A stretch of DNA of 64,000 nucleotides. Origin: Leifsonia sp. C5G2 (GTDB lineage Bacteria; Actinomycetota; Actinomycetes; Actinomycetales; Microbacteriaceae). Within the stretch, counting starts at the first letter, position 1. Every line of letters starts with the position of its first letter. The stretch is from NCBI RefSeq assembly GCF_013359685.1, contig NZ_JABFMV010000002.1:1-64000 (forward strand). Reading direction: 5' to 3'. Positions 52,571 through 61,414 of the stretch are shown here, one piece after another. The notes beneath the pieces are model-generated. The model was not told the origin of the DNA and made no database searches. It saw nothing but the letters and a program-made list of their open reading frames with translations. The position numbers were made by a program, and so were the translations under genes.

Positions 52571-54436
52571 ATGCCCGACCTCCGCCGACCGCTCGCCGCG
52601 CTCGCGCCCTACCGCTGGGTGCTCGAGCCGGCGCTGGCGCTCGCGCTGTTCGCGGCGTGGTTCCTGACCGGGCTGCCGTACGACATGGCGGCCACGCTCG
52701 CCCTCGTCTTCTACACCGCCGCGATCGCGCTGTCGCGCATCCTTCCCGGGGTCGCGCTCGGGCTGCTCTGGGTGGGCGTGCTGCTGGAGCTGACCGAGCA
52801 GGAATCGCTGGAGGCCCCGTACCGGGTGATCGCCGCCGTGGCGGTGGTCGCCGTGCTCGTGGGGGTCGCAGCCCACGGCGGGCGGGTGCTGCGCTGGCTC
52901 GACTTCGCCTCCGCCATCCTGCTCGGACCGGCCGTGGCCTACCTGTTCACCGTGCGCGGCGACCTGAAGTTCCCGCAGTTCGGTCCGGTGATCGCCGGGT
53001 ACTACACCAGCCAGGGCATCGGCGTGCTGCTGATGAGCCTCCTGCTCGCCGTCATCTTCGTCGCTGCCTGGCTGCTCGGCTTCCTGGTCGCCCGGCAGCG
53101 TGCGGCGCAGACGGCGCAGCACGGCACGGCGACCTCCGTGCTGGTCTGGCTGGCGTCGAGCGGCGGGGCCGAGCAGACGGAGGACGACCCGTCCCGCCCC
53201 GAGCTCGTGCGCAGACTGACGCGCGCCCAGCTCACGTTCGACATCGCGGGCGCCGTCGCCTTCACCGCGTTCTGCCTTCTCGTCGGCGGCGTCTGGGATC
53301 GGGCGGGCTTCCTCGTCACGACGGCGTTCGCCGTGGCGATCGCGCTGCGGCGGATGTCGCCCGCGGTATCCCTGTCGCTCGCCTGGCTCGGGGCCGTGCT
53401 GCAGATGACGACCGGGCACAGCATCCTGGTCAGCGACATCGCGGTGCTGATCGTGCTCTACGCGACGGCCGCGTACGGCGACCGAATCGTCCGCGGCGCC
53501 GGTCTCATCTCGGCGGGTGTCGGCGCGCTCGTCGCCGCGCTGTACCTGACGGTCACCGCGGCCGTCGCCCAGGGGTACTACGACCTGCTGTCCAGTCAAA
53601 TCGCCGGCGTGGCGCTGCAGTTCGCCTTCCTCTTCGTGGTCAGCGTGACCGTCCTCGGGCTGTCGTGGGTGCTCGGCCTGCTCGTGCGCACGTGGCGCAA
53701 CGCCCGGGTCGCGCGCCGCGCCAGGGTGGAGGCGGAGCTCGACCGCAACCGCGCCGTCCAGGATGTGGTGGTCGAGCAGGAGCGCACCCGCATCGCCCGC
53801 GACATGCACGACGTCGTGGCCCACTCGCTCGCCGTCGTGATCGCGCAGGCGGACGGCGCCAGGTACGCCCGCCAGACCGACCCGGAGGCGGTGGACGAGG
53901 CGCTCGCGACCATCGCGTCCACCGCGCGATCCGCCCTCGGCGACGTGCGGGTGCTGCTGGCGGAACTGCGCCAGTCGCAGCCCGAGCCGGGGCGCCCGGC
54001 CGGTGCGCACGACGGCCCGCAGCCGTCGCTGGCCGACCTGGACCAGACGGTCGAGCACATCCGCTCGGCCGGCCTCCCCGTCACGCTGGAGCGCGAGGGG
54101 GACATCGCGGGGCTCGGCTCCGCGCAGCAGCTCGCCGCCTTCCGCATCGTGCAGGAGGCGCTCACCAATGCACTGCGCCACGGCGACACCAGCCGCCCGG
54201 CCGGCGTCGTGCTCGCCGAGGCGCCCGCCGACCGCGGCCCCGGCCTCGTCATCACCGTGAGGAACACCATGAGGAACACCACCCCCGAACCGACGACCTC
54301 CGGCTCGCTGCTGCGGATCGGCCACGGCCTGCCGGGGATGCGCGAGCGCGCGTCCCTCGCCGGCGGCTGGCTGACCGCCGAGGGGCGCGACGGCGAGTTC
54401 GTCGTCACCGCGTTCCTGCCGGGGGCGGCGGCGTGA
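52571..54436 (+). CDS. NarL-type sensor histidine kinase
   Basis: A 621-residue membrane sensor kinase. It has two consecutive membrane modules (about 15-175 and 225-375), each with several hydrophobic helices, which suggests a duplicated sensor part. The DHp domain of the HisKA_3 type follows with the phosphoryl-accepting H413 in ERTRIARDMHDVVAHSLAVV. The ATP-binding domain has the N box in FRIVQEALTNALRHG and the G box in LPGMRERASLAGG. A loop repeat RNTMRNTT lies near 565. The response regulator overlaps it by four bases (GTGA). It is not obviously a nutrient sensor; coupling to an FtsX-type exporter suggests an envelope or antimicrobial signal. Confidence 0.9.
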   Translation: MPDLRRPLAALAPYRWVLEPALALALFAAWFLTGLPYDMAATLALVFYTAAIALSRILPGVALGLLWVGVLLELTEQESLEAPYRVIAAVAVVAVLVGVAAHGGRVLRWLDFASAILLGPAVAYLFTVRGDLKFPQFGPVIAGYYTSQGIGVLLMSLLLAVIFVAAWLLGFLVARQRAAQTAQHGTATSVLVWLASSGGAEQTEDDPSRPELVRRLTRAQLTFDIAGAVAFTAFCLLVGGVWDRAGFLVTTAFAVAIALRRMSPAVSLSLAWLGAVLQMTTGHSILVSDIAVLIVLYATAAYGDRIVRGAGLISAGVGALVAALYLTVTAAVAQGYYDLLSSQIAGVALQFAFLFVVSVTVLGLSWVLGLLVRTWRNARVARRARVEAELDRNRAVQDVVVEQERTRIARDMHDVVAHSLAVVIAQADGARYARQTDPEAVDEALATIASTARSALGDVRVLLAELRQSQPEPGRPAGAHDGPQPSLADLDQTVEHIRSAGLPVTLEREGDIAGLGSAQQLAAFRIVQEALTNALRHGDTSRPAGVVLAEAPADRGPGLVITVRNTMRNTTPEPTTSGSLLRIGHGLPGMRERASLAGGWLTAEGRDGEFVVTAFLPGAAA

Positions 54437-55125
54437 GCGGCGCCGCGGTCGTGGCGCCGCCCATCCGCGTGCTTCTGGTGGACGACCAGCCGCTGTTCCG
54501 CGCCGGCGTCCGGATGCTGCTGGGCTCGCAACCGGACCTCGAGTTCGCCGGCGAGGCCGGCAACGGCGAGGAGGGGGTGCGGGTGGCCGCGGAGACCCGC
54601 CCGGACGTGGTGCTGATGGACATCCGGATGCCCGTGATGGACGGCATCGCGGCGACGAGCACGATCATCGCGGACGCCGAGCGCGCCGGGCGCACGCCGC
54701 CGCGGATCGTGGTGCTGACCACCTTCGACCTCGACGAGGCGGCCGCGCGAGCGATCCGCGGGGGCGCCTCCGGGTTCGTGCTGAAGGACGCGGAGCCCGA
54801 GTTCCTGCTCGCCGCCATCCGCACGGTGCACGCGGGCAGCGCGGTGATCGCGGCAGGGGCGACGCGCGAGCTGTTCGAGTACTTCTCGGCGGCGCAGCCG
54901 AGCCGGCAGGAGCCGCCGGAGTTCGCGTCGCTGACCTCGCGCGAGCGGGAGATCTTCGTGCTCGCCGCCCGCGGGCTGAGCAACGCGGAGATCGCCGGAG
55001 GGGAGTTCCTCTCGGAGGCGACGGTGAAGACGCACATCTCGCGCATCCTCGCCAAGCTCGGGCTCCGCGACCGCGTGCAGATGGTCGTCTACGCGTTCGA
55101 GCACGGTCTGACCGGCGGCGAGTAG
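54433..55125 (+). CDS. NarL/FixJ family response regulator
   Basis: A 230-residue regulator. The receiver domain begins IRVLLVDDQPLFRAGVRML with acidic residues D17/D18 and the phosphorylatable D63 in VVLMDIRMP. The output LuxR-type helix-turn-helix is SLTSREREIFVLAARGLSNAEIAGGEFLSEATVKTHISRILAKLGLRDRVQMVVYAFE. It starts GTGAGC inside the kinase stop. Its likely target is the ABC exporter downstream and possibly its own operon, since similar sequences lie upstream of both. Confidence 0.93.
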   Translation: MSGAAVVAPPIRVLLVDDQPLFRAGVRMLLGSQPDLEFAGEAGNGEEGVRVAAETRPDVVLMDIRMPVMDGIAATSTIIADAERAGRTPPRIVVLTTFDLDEAAARAIRGGASGFVLKDAEPEFLLAAIRTVHAGSAVIAAGATRELFEYFSAAQPSRQEPPEFASLTSREREIFVLAARGLSNAEIAGGEFLSEATVKTHISRILAKLGLRDRVQMVVYAFEHGLTGGE

Positions 55126-55143
55126 CCCGGCGTCCGCCTCGGC

Positions 55144-55160
55144 ATCATCCTCAGGGAGGA
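55144..55160. promoter_or_regulatory. candidate response-regulator site 2
   Basis: ATCATCCTCAGGGA (55144-55157), then GGA. It is centred about 67 bases before the ABC ATPase start and matches the complement of the site upstream of the histidine kinase, apart from one inserted A. Confidence 0.4.
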
Positions 55161-55205
55161 CACAGGATCGCCCCGCGGCCCGATCCGCCGCGCGACGCCG
55201 CTCCG

Positions 55206-55211
55206 TAGCGT
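55206..55211 (+). promoter_or_regulatory. -10 element of the ABC exporter
   Basis: TAGCGT, 7 nt before the ATG at 55219, with no recognisable -35; fits activation by the response regulator. Confidence 0.45.
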
Positions 55212-55218
55212 TGGATGC

Positions 55219-55974
55219 ATGGAGCTGACTCTCACCGAAACGGTGGCGCGCGTCGACGCGGCCACGAAGACCTACGGCACCGGGGCCGGACGCGTGAACG
55301 CGCTCGACGGGGTCACCCTCGGCATCCCGGCCGGCCGGTTCACGGCCGTCATGGGCCCGAGCGGGTCCGGCAAGTCGACGCTGATGCACGTGATGGCCGG
55401 CCTCGACTCCGTCACCGACGGACGCGTGTTCCTCGGCGACACCGAGATCACCCACCTCGGCGACGCGGAGCTGACCCTGCTGCGCCGCCGCCGGATCGGC
55501 TTCGTCTTCCAGTCCTTCAACCTGGTGCCGACGCTGGATGTGCGCGGCAACATCCTGCTCCCGTTCGAGCTCGACGGCCGCCGGCCCACCCGCGAGCAGT
55601 CCGAGTGGATCGACCACCTCGTCGAGACGCTCGGCCTCACCGGGCGTCTGACCCACCGGCCGCACGAGCTCTCCGGAGGCCAGCAGCAGCGCGCCGCGAT
55701 CGTGCGGGCGCTGGCGACGCGTCCCGATCTCGTCTTCGCCGATGAGCCCACCGGCAACCTGGACTCGCGCACCGGCCGGGAGGTGCTGGGGGTGCTGCAG
55801 GAGGCGGCCCGCACCTTCGGCCAGAGCATCGCCATGGTGACGCATGACCCGGTCGCCGCGAGCTTCGCCGACCACATCGTGTTCCTCGCCGATGGGCGCG
55901 TCGCAGCGGAGCGCAGCCCGTCCTCGGCCGAGGAGATCTCCACGTTCATGCTCGGGATGGAGGCGCGCGCGTGA
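55219..55974 (+). CDS. MacB/LolD-type ABC transporter ATP-binding protein
   Basis: A 251-residue ATPase. Walker A is GPSGSGKST (46-54), with LMHVMAGLDSVTDGRV after it. VFQSFNLVPTLDVRGNILLPFEL is the Q loop, ELSGGQQQR the signature, and VFADEPTGNLDSRTG the Walker B, all characteristic of the MacB/LolD/FtsE group. The switch histidine is in TMVTHDPVAA-type context. The permease overlaps by four bases (GTGA). It is placed directly after a NarL-type two-component system, a common Gram-positive arrangement for antibiotic-peptide or cell-envelope-stress exporters. Confidence 0.93.
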   Translation: MELTLTETVARVDAATKTYGTGAGRVNALDGVTLGIPAGRFTAVMGPSGSGKSTLMHVMAGLDSVTDGRVFLGDTEITHLGDAELTLLRRRRIGFVFQSFNLVPTLDVRGNILLPFELDGRRPTREQSEWIDHLVETLGLTGRLTHRPHELSGGQQQRAAIVRALATRPDLVFADEPTGNLDSRTGREVLGVLQEAARTFGQSIAMVTHDPVAASFADHIVFLADGRVAAERSPSSAEEISTFMLGMEARA

Positions 55975-57416
55975 GCCGCCCGCTCTCCGCCTTCCGGGCC
56001 AATGCGCGTGACCACCGCGCCGGCATCCTGGTCGCCGCGCTCAGTTCGGCCTTCGGCGTCGCGCTGGTCGGCGGTGTCAACGTGCTGGGCGCCTACATCG
56101 GCGCCTCGCAGATGGGGGAGCACGGCTCGGTGCGGATCGCCCTCGCGGTCGTGGCCGGGATCTTCTTCGCGGTGGCCGTCTACGTCGGCGCGATCGTCAC
56201 CACCAACACGTTCGCCACGGTGATCGCCGGCCGGACGCGCACGATCGCGCTGCTGCGACTGATCGGCTCCAGCTCCCGCGCCCAGCGCCGCTCCGTCGCC
56301 GGGGAGGGCCTGGCCGTCGGGCTGCTCGGCGGAGTCGCCGGCGGTGCCGCCGCCGCCGTGCTGTCGCTGCTCGCCGTGCGGGTGCTCGTCGCCGTCGGCG
56401 CGCTTCCCGAGGCGGCCTACCCGGTGCTCAGCGCCTCGATGGTCCCGCCCGTGATCGTCGTGGTGCTCACCACCTGGCTGGCGTCCTGGGTGGGCAGCCG
56501 GCGCGTGCTGACGGTGACCCCGATCGAGGCGCTCGGTGCTGCACAGGAGCGGCCCGCCCAGGCGCTTCGCACCCGTGGCCGCCTGGCGGGCTCGCTCGTC
56601 CTGCTCGTCCCGGGCGTCGCCCTGCTCGTGCTCGGACTGCTGCTCGGCCTCGGCATGTTCGTCCGCCTCGGCGGCCCGCTGGCCGACCTGTCCTCCTACG
56701 GGGTCCTCGTCGCGATGGCGGGAGGCATCCTGTCGTTCACGGGCATCGTGCTGGCCGCGCCGTTCTTCCTGCCCGGCGTCCTCCGTCTGGTCGGGCTCGC
56801 GTTCGGCCGCGGCGCCGCCGGACGACTGGCCGCGGCGAACGCCGTGCGGAACCCGGAGCGCAGCTCGCGCACCGCGATCGGTCTCGTGATCGGCGTGACC
56901 CTGATCACCATGTTCGTCGTCGCGGCGTCGTCATGGCTGCAGCAGATCCGGGAGGCCGCGGCGAAGGAGCCCGGGATGTACGAGGGCGCCGACGGCGTCA
57001 TCGGCGGCACCCTCGCGGTGTTCACCGTGCTGGTCGGCTTCTCGGCCGTGATCGCCGCGTGCGGTGTGGTCAACACCCTCTCGGTCAGCGTGCTGCAGCG
57101 CAGGCGCGAGCTCGGGTTGCTGCGCGCGCTCGGCTTCAGCGCCGCGCAGATCCGGCGGATGATCCTCGCCGAGAGCGCGCAGCTGGTCGTCGCCTCGGTG
57201 GTCACCGGGCTGGTGCTCGGCACCGCCTACGGCTGGATCGGCGCGCAGTCGCTGCTGGGGATGATCCCGGGCGGAGGCCTGCTCGCTCCCGCGCTCCCGT
57301 GGCCGTTCCTCGCGGCGATCGCCTTCGCGGCGGCCGTCCTGGCCGTCGTCGCGGCCCTCGCGCCGACGCGCCGGGCGACGCGCGTCTCGCCGGTGGAGGC
57401 CCTGGCGGTCGAGTGA
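55971..57416 (+). CDS. FtsX-like ABC transporter permease, compact form
   Basis: A 481-residue permease with two FtsX-type halves. Each half has an FtsX core: GRTRTIALLRLIGSSSRAQRRSV in the first and LQRRRELGLLRALGFSAAQIRRMILAESAQL in the second, the coupling-helix regions that contact the ATPase. The large extracellular domains of MacB-type proteins are missing, so it is near the minimum size of a tandem-FtsX permease. It ends with APTRRATRVSPVEALAVE, the usual terminus of this family. Substrate unknown; it could be a mechanotransmission-type partner rather than a pump. Confidence 0.88.
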   Translation: MSRPLSAFRANARDHRAGILVAALSSAFGVALVGGVNVLGAYIGASQMGEHGSVRIALAVVAGIFFAVAVYVGAIVTTNTFATVIAGRTRTIALLRLIGSSSRAQRRSVAGEGLAVGLLGGVAGGAAAAVLSLLAVRVLVAVGALPEAAYPVLSASMVPPVIVVVLTTWLASWVGSRRVLTVTPIEALGAAQERPAQALRTRGRLAGSLVLLVPGVALLVLGLLLGLGMFVRLGGPLADLSSYGVLVAMAGGILSFTGIVLAAPFFLPGVLRLVGLAFGRGAAGRLAAANAVRNPERSSRTAIGLVIGVTLITMFVVAASSWLQQIREAAAKEPGMYEGADGVIGGTLAVFTVLVGFSAVIAACGVVNTLSVSVLQRRRELGLLRALGFSAAQIRRMILAESAQLVVASVVTGLVLGTAYGWIGAQSLLGMIPGGGLLAPALPWPFLAAIAFAAAVLAVVAALAPTRRATRVSPVEALAVE

Positions 57417-57430
57417 GCGCGCTGACAGTT

Positions 57431-57454
57431 GGCTGAACTCTCACAGAGCCTCAG
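57431..57454 (+). terminator. small stem-loop after the FtsX-like gene
   Basis: GCTGA/TCAGC outer pairs with CTCT/AGAG inner pairs around CAC, 15 bases after the permease stop. Confidence 0.4.
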
Positions 57455-57501
57455 CTACTCGTGATCTGAGCGCTGAATAATGAGTCGTTCGCCCGTTCCG
57501 C

Positions 57502-58812
57502 GTGAGAGGACCCGCCCTGGACCCGCTGATGACGCTGAGGATCGACAGACTGTCGTTCCTCATCCCGCTCTACCTCGTCGCCGCGGCACTCGCGCTCTAC
57601 CTGCTCATCCGCCCCACCTGGCGGCGGACGCTCGCCGGGCTCATCGCCGCGGTCGCCGGCGGATTCGTCGGCTGGTTCGTGGTGTGGCTGGTCGACGACG
57701 TGATGGACGTGTTCGGTGTCGCCCTCACACCCGTGACGACGCTGTGGACGGCCCTCGGTTTCGGCGGGGTGAGCCTCGCGATCGCGAACCTCTTCCGGTC
57801 GCGGTGGTGGCGCAAGCTGATCGCCGCCGTCAGCATCCCGGTGTTCCTCGCGTCCGCGTTCTGCGGCATCAACGTGGACTTCGGCGCCTACCGCAACCTG
57901 AACGACGCGCTCGGCGTCGTGCCGTACCGCGGCCTTCAGCTGCACAGCGAGCACGGTGAGGTCGTGAGCGGGACGAACTGGCGCGCGACCACGTCGGGGA
58001 GCGCGACCGTGCCGGCGAAGGGGGAGGTCGGGACCGTCCGCATCGCGGCGACGCAGTCGCGCTTCCCGGCGCGCGAGGCGGTCGTCTACCTCCCGCCGGT
58101 GGCGCTGACCGCCGATCCGCCCGCGCTTCCCGTGCTGTACGCGCTCTCCGGCCAGCCGGGCGCCCCGGCCGACATGTTCACCGCGGGCGGCATCGCGGCG
58201 TCGATGGACGCGTTCGCCGCCAAGCACGGCGGCTACGCGCCGATCGTGGTCGCCGCCGACCAGCTGGGCGGCCCCGGGCGGAACCCGATGTGCGTCGACT
58301 CCCGCACCTTCGGGAACTCGGCCACCTACCTGCTGACGGATGTGCGCGACTGGGTGCGTTCGCACCTGCGGGTGAGCAGCGATCCGGCAGGATGGGGGGT
58401 GTTCGGCTACTCGCAGGGCGCGACGTGCGCCGTGCAGTTCGCGACAGGGCGGCCCGACCTCTTCGGTTCGGCGCTGGCCTCGTCGAGCGAGCTCGGGCCG
58501 ACACTGGGGAACGAGGAGCTGACCATCCAGACCGGATTCGACGGGTCGAAGGCCGCGTACGAGAAGGCGCAGCCTGCCGCGGCGCTGGCCGCCCACGCGC
58601 CGTACCGCGACTCGACGATGGTGTTCGGCGCCGGTCAGAACGACGCCAAGTACACCGCCTTCGCCCACAAGCTCTACGACGATGCGACGGCCGCGGGTGT
58701 GAAGGCTCAGCTGCTGATCTCGCCCGGAACCGCCCACGACTGGAAGACGGTGCGCTACGTGCTGGCGCACGGCTTCCCGGCGATCGCGCGGCAGATGGGG
58801 CTGGGTTCGTGA
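57502..58812 (+). CDS. membrane-anchored esterase (alpha/beta hydrolase)
   Basis: A 436-residue protein. Four membrane helices lie in about residues 15-125, followed by an extracellular-side hydrolase domain of the esterase D/antigen 85 type. VYLPPVALTADPPALPVLYALSGQPG is the start of the fold. The nucleophile elbow is GYSQGA with S304, and the acid/histidine partners are likely in GAGQNDAKYTAF and TAHDW. GTG 57502 is used; ATG 57529 (MTLRIDRLSF) is an equally good start. It overlaps the aminoacyl-lipid synthase by four bases, a pairing known in other bacteria (PA0919/PA0920 in Pseudomonas aeruginosa), where the hydrolase removes the amino acid from aminoacyl-phosphatidylglycerol. Here that role is inferred. 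Confidence 0.75.
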   Translation: MRGPALDPLMTLRIDRLSFLIPLYLVAAALALYLLIRPTWRRTLAGLIAAVAGGFVGWFVVWLVDDVMDVFGVALTPVTTLWTALGFGGVSLAIANLFRSRWWRKLIAAVSIPVFLASAFCGINVDFGAYRNLNDALGVVPYRGLQLHSEHGEVVSGTNWRATTSGSATVPAKGEVGTVRIAATQSRFPAREAVVYLPPVALTADPPALPVLYALSGQPGAPADMFTAGGIAASMDAFAAKHGGYAPIVVAADQLGGPGRNPMCVDSRTFGNSATYLLTDVRDWVRSHLRVSSDPAGWGVFGYSQGATCAVQFATGRPDLFGSALASSSELGPTLGNEELTIQTGFDGSKAAYEKAQPAAALAAHAPYRDSTMVFGAGQNDAKYTAFAHKLYDDATAAGVKAQLLISPGTAHDWKTVRYVLAHGFPAIARQMGLGS

Positions 58813-61295
58813 AACCTCGCGCTGTGCTCGCCCGCACGGGCAGGCTCATCGTCCAGCATCCCTTCACCACCGGGGTGACGCTCCTGATCCTCGTGCTCGC
58901 GCTGGCCACCGGTCCGCTGCGCGGGCCGCATCGGCCGCTCCGCGGCTGGGTCGGCGCCGGCGCCATCCAACTGATCGACGGGCACTGGTGGTCGCCGTTC
59001 ACGGCCGTGCTGTTCACGGACGACCTCTTCGAGCTGATCGTCGTGCTCATCCTGACTGTCGCGCTCGTCGGAGTGTCCGAGCGACTGATGGGCACCTGGC
59101 GCACGGCGCTGGCGTTCTTCGGCACCGCGGCGGTCGGGATCGTGGTCGGCGCTGTCGTGCAGGTGGTGGCGAACAACGTCGGCGAGCTGTGGGCGCGCAA
59201 CGTGCACGGACTCCTCGTGCTCGACGTCTTCACGGCGATCGGCGGCACGATCATGACCGCGAGCGCGTTCGCCGGGACGCTGTGGCGGCGCCGCATCCGC
59301 GTGATCACCCTCCTCGTCGCGATCATGTACCTGCTGTACTCGGGACTGCCGTCCGACCTCTACCGGCTGCTCGCCGTCCTGACGGGACTGGGGCTCGGAC
59401 CGCTGCTGCGGCAGACGCGGGTGACCGGAGGCTGGCTGCGCAGCTCCCACCACGAGGTCCGGGTGCTGCTCGCCTCCGCGCTGACCATCACGGCTCTCGG
59501 TCCCGTCATCGGCCTGCTCGGCTCCACCCGCTACGGGATGCTGTCGCCGATCGGCCTGCTGTTCAGCAACGAGGCGCCGAGTGCCACCACTGTCGTGGAA
59601 CGCTGCCAGGCGTTCGCGGTGACGCGCGCCTGCTTCCGCGACCTCACCCTGGAGCGCATCAACGGCCTCGGGCCGGTCCTGCTGTCGGTGCTGCCGCTCC
59701 TCCTGCTCCTCGTCGCCGCCTACGGCCTGCTGCGCGGCCGCCGCTTCGCGGTCTGGCTCGCGGTCGCCGTGAACGGGCTCCTGGCCCTGCTGTCGGCGCT
59801 GTACTTCGGCATCCTCCCTATCGCCTCGACCCGCCCCGCCGTCTCGCCGCGGTACTGGGAGGTCACGATCATCCTGGGCCTCTCCACCCTGGTGCCGCTC
59901 GCGATGGCGGTGCTGCTGGTGGTCTACCGGCGGCACTTCACCGTGATGCCGTCGATGCGCGCCGTCCGCCGGTACGTGCTGCTGCTGATCGGCACCGGCG
60001 TCGGGCTCGTCGGGTTGTACGTGCTCGTCGGCTGGCTGCAGAAGGACACCGGGTTCACCCGGCCGGTGGATGTCGGCGACCTGCTCGCCGACGTGCTGGA
60101 GCGCTTCGTGCCGGTCAGCTTCCTGCGCCGCGAGCCGGTCGAGTACCTACCGACCACCCCGCTCGCCACGATCGTCTACCACAACATCGGTACGGTGTTC
60201 TGGATCGTCGCGATCCTCGGCGCCATCCCCGCCGTGCTCGGCCGCGGCCTGCGGCGCAAGCCGAGCGGCGACGCCGCGCACGTGCGCGACCTGCTGCACC
60301 GCGGCGGCGGCGACGCGATCTCGTACATGGCCACCTGGCCGGGCAACTCCTACTGGTTCGACCCCGTCTCGGGCGGCGCGATCGCGTACCGCGTCGAGGG
60401 GCGCGTCGCGCTCACCACGGGCGGCCCGTTCGGTGTGCCGGGACCGCACGACGGCGCCATCCAGGGCTTCGCGCGCTTCTGCGACGACAACGGCTGGATC
60501 CCGGTCTTCTACAGCGTGGACGCGCACTACACCCCGCTGTTCGAGCGGCTCGGCTGGTCGACGATGACGGTCGCGGAGGAGACGGTCATCCGCCCCCAGC
60601 TCTGGGCCACGACGGGCAAGAAGTGGCAGGACGTGCGCTCGTCCATCAACCGCGCCCAGCGCGCCGGCATCCGCTCGGAGTGGACCAGCTTCGCCGCGCT
60701 GCCGCTCACCACGACCGTCCAGCTCTCCGACATCTCCGAGCAGTGGGTGGCCGAGAAGGACCTGCCCGAGATGGGCTTCACCCTCGGCGGCCTCGACGAG
60801 CTGCGCGACCCGGAGGTGCGGCTCATGCTCGCGGTCGACGAGAACGGCCGGGTCGAGGCCGTGACCAGCTGGCTGCCGACGTTCCGCGACGGCATCGTGA
60901 TCGGCTGGACGCTCGACTTCATGCGCCGCCGCCCCGACAGTATCAACGGCGTCATGGAGTTCCTCATCGCCGAGGCGGCGACCCGGATGAAGGAGGACGG
61001 CATCGAGTTCATGTCCCTCTCGGCCGCGCCCCTGGCACACACCGCGGCCACGCCCGAGGGCGACAAGGACACCATGGACCGCCTCCTCGGCTTCCTCAGC
61101 TCCTCGCTGGAGCCGGTGTACGGATTCCGCTCCCTGCTCAAGTTCAAGCAGAAGTTCCAGCCCGAGTTGCACCCGCTGATCATGGCCTACCCCGACCCGG
61201 TGGCGCTGCCGGCGATCGGCATCGCGCTCGTCCGCGCGTACCTGCCGGAGCTGTCCGTCGCGCAGGCGGCGACGTTCGTCCGGGGACGGGGCTAA
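58809..61295 (+). CDS. MprF-like aminoacyl-phospholipid synthase
   Basis: An 828-residue protein. About 10-12 membrane helices precede a C-terminal soluble domain (about 500-828) of the DUF2156/LPG synthase type: WPGNSYWFDPVSGGAIAYRVEGRVALTTGGPFG, GWSTMTVAEETVI, VTSWLPTFRDGIVIGWTLDFMRRRP, and the terminal QPELHPLIMAYPD. It would transfer lysine or alanine from aminoacyl-tRNA to phosphatidylglycerol. The first 200 residues resemble a rhomboid-like fold rather than the usual MprF flippase (HWWSPFTAVLFTDDLFELIVV, LVGVSERLMGTWRTALAFFG) but lack an obvious serine-histidine active site. The GTG start overlaps the esterase stop. Such lipids lower sensitivity to cationic peptides, of interest beside the bacteriocin genes that follow. 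Confidence 0.82.
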   Translation: MKPRAVLARTGRLIVQHPFTTGVTLLILVLALATGPLRGPHRPLRGWVGAGAIQLIDGHWWSPFTAVLFTDDLFELIVVLILTVALVGVSERLMGTWRTALAFFGTAAVGIVVGAVVQVVANNVGELWARNVHGLLVLDVFTAIGGTIMTASAFAGTLWRRRIRVITLLVAIMYLLYSGLPSDLYRLLAVLTGLGLGPLLRQTRVTGGWLRSSHHEVRVLLASALTITALGPVIGLLGSTRYGMLSPIGLLFSNEAPSATTVVERCQAFAVTRACFRDLTLERINGLGPVLLSVLPLLLLLVAAYGLLRGRRFAVWLAVAVNGLLALLSALYFGILPIASTRPAVSPRYWEVTIILGLSTLVPLAMAVLLVVYRRHFTVMPSMRAVRRYVLLLIGTGVGLVGLYVLVGWLQKDTGFTRPVDVGDLLADVLERFVPVSFLRREPVEYLPTTPLATIVYHNIGTVFWIVAILGAIPAVLGRGLRRKPSGDAAHVRDLLHRGGGDAISYMATWPGNSYWFDPVSGGAIAYRVEGRVALTTGGPFGVPGPHDGAIQGFARFCDDNGWIPVFYSVDAHYTPLFERLGWSTMTVAEETVIRPQLWATTGKKWQDVRSSINRAQRAGIRSEWTSFAALPLTTTVQLSDISEQWVAEKDLPEMGFTLGGLDELRDPEVRLMLAVDENGRVEAVTSWLPTFRDGIVIGWTLDFMRRRPDSINGVMEFLIAEAATRMKEDGIEFMSLSAAPLAHTAATPEGDKDTMDRLLGFLSSSLEPVYGFRSLLKFKQKFQPELHPLIMAYPDPVALPAIGIALVRAYLPELSVAQAATFVRGRG

Positions 61296-61310
61296 TGCAC
61301 GTACTAATTG

Positions 61311-61326
61311 CGGACAGATCTGTCTG
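61311..61326. promoter_or_regulatory. palindrome upstream of the bacteriocin gene
   Basis: CGGACAGATCTGTCTG, with the perfect 12-bp core GACAGATCTGTC at 61313-61324, sits in the 119-base gap after the MprF-like gene. It may be an operator or a terminator; there is no T run. Confidence 0.45.
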
Positions 61327-61414
61327 CCCCCGTCGCGAAACTCAATAGTCTTCCAAGACACTCTCTCGAGAACCTGGCCCACAGTGCGGGCGAGAGGGCG
61401 AAACGGAGGATCGC

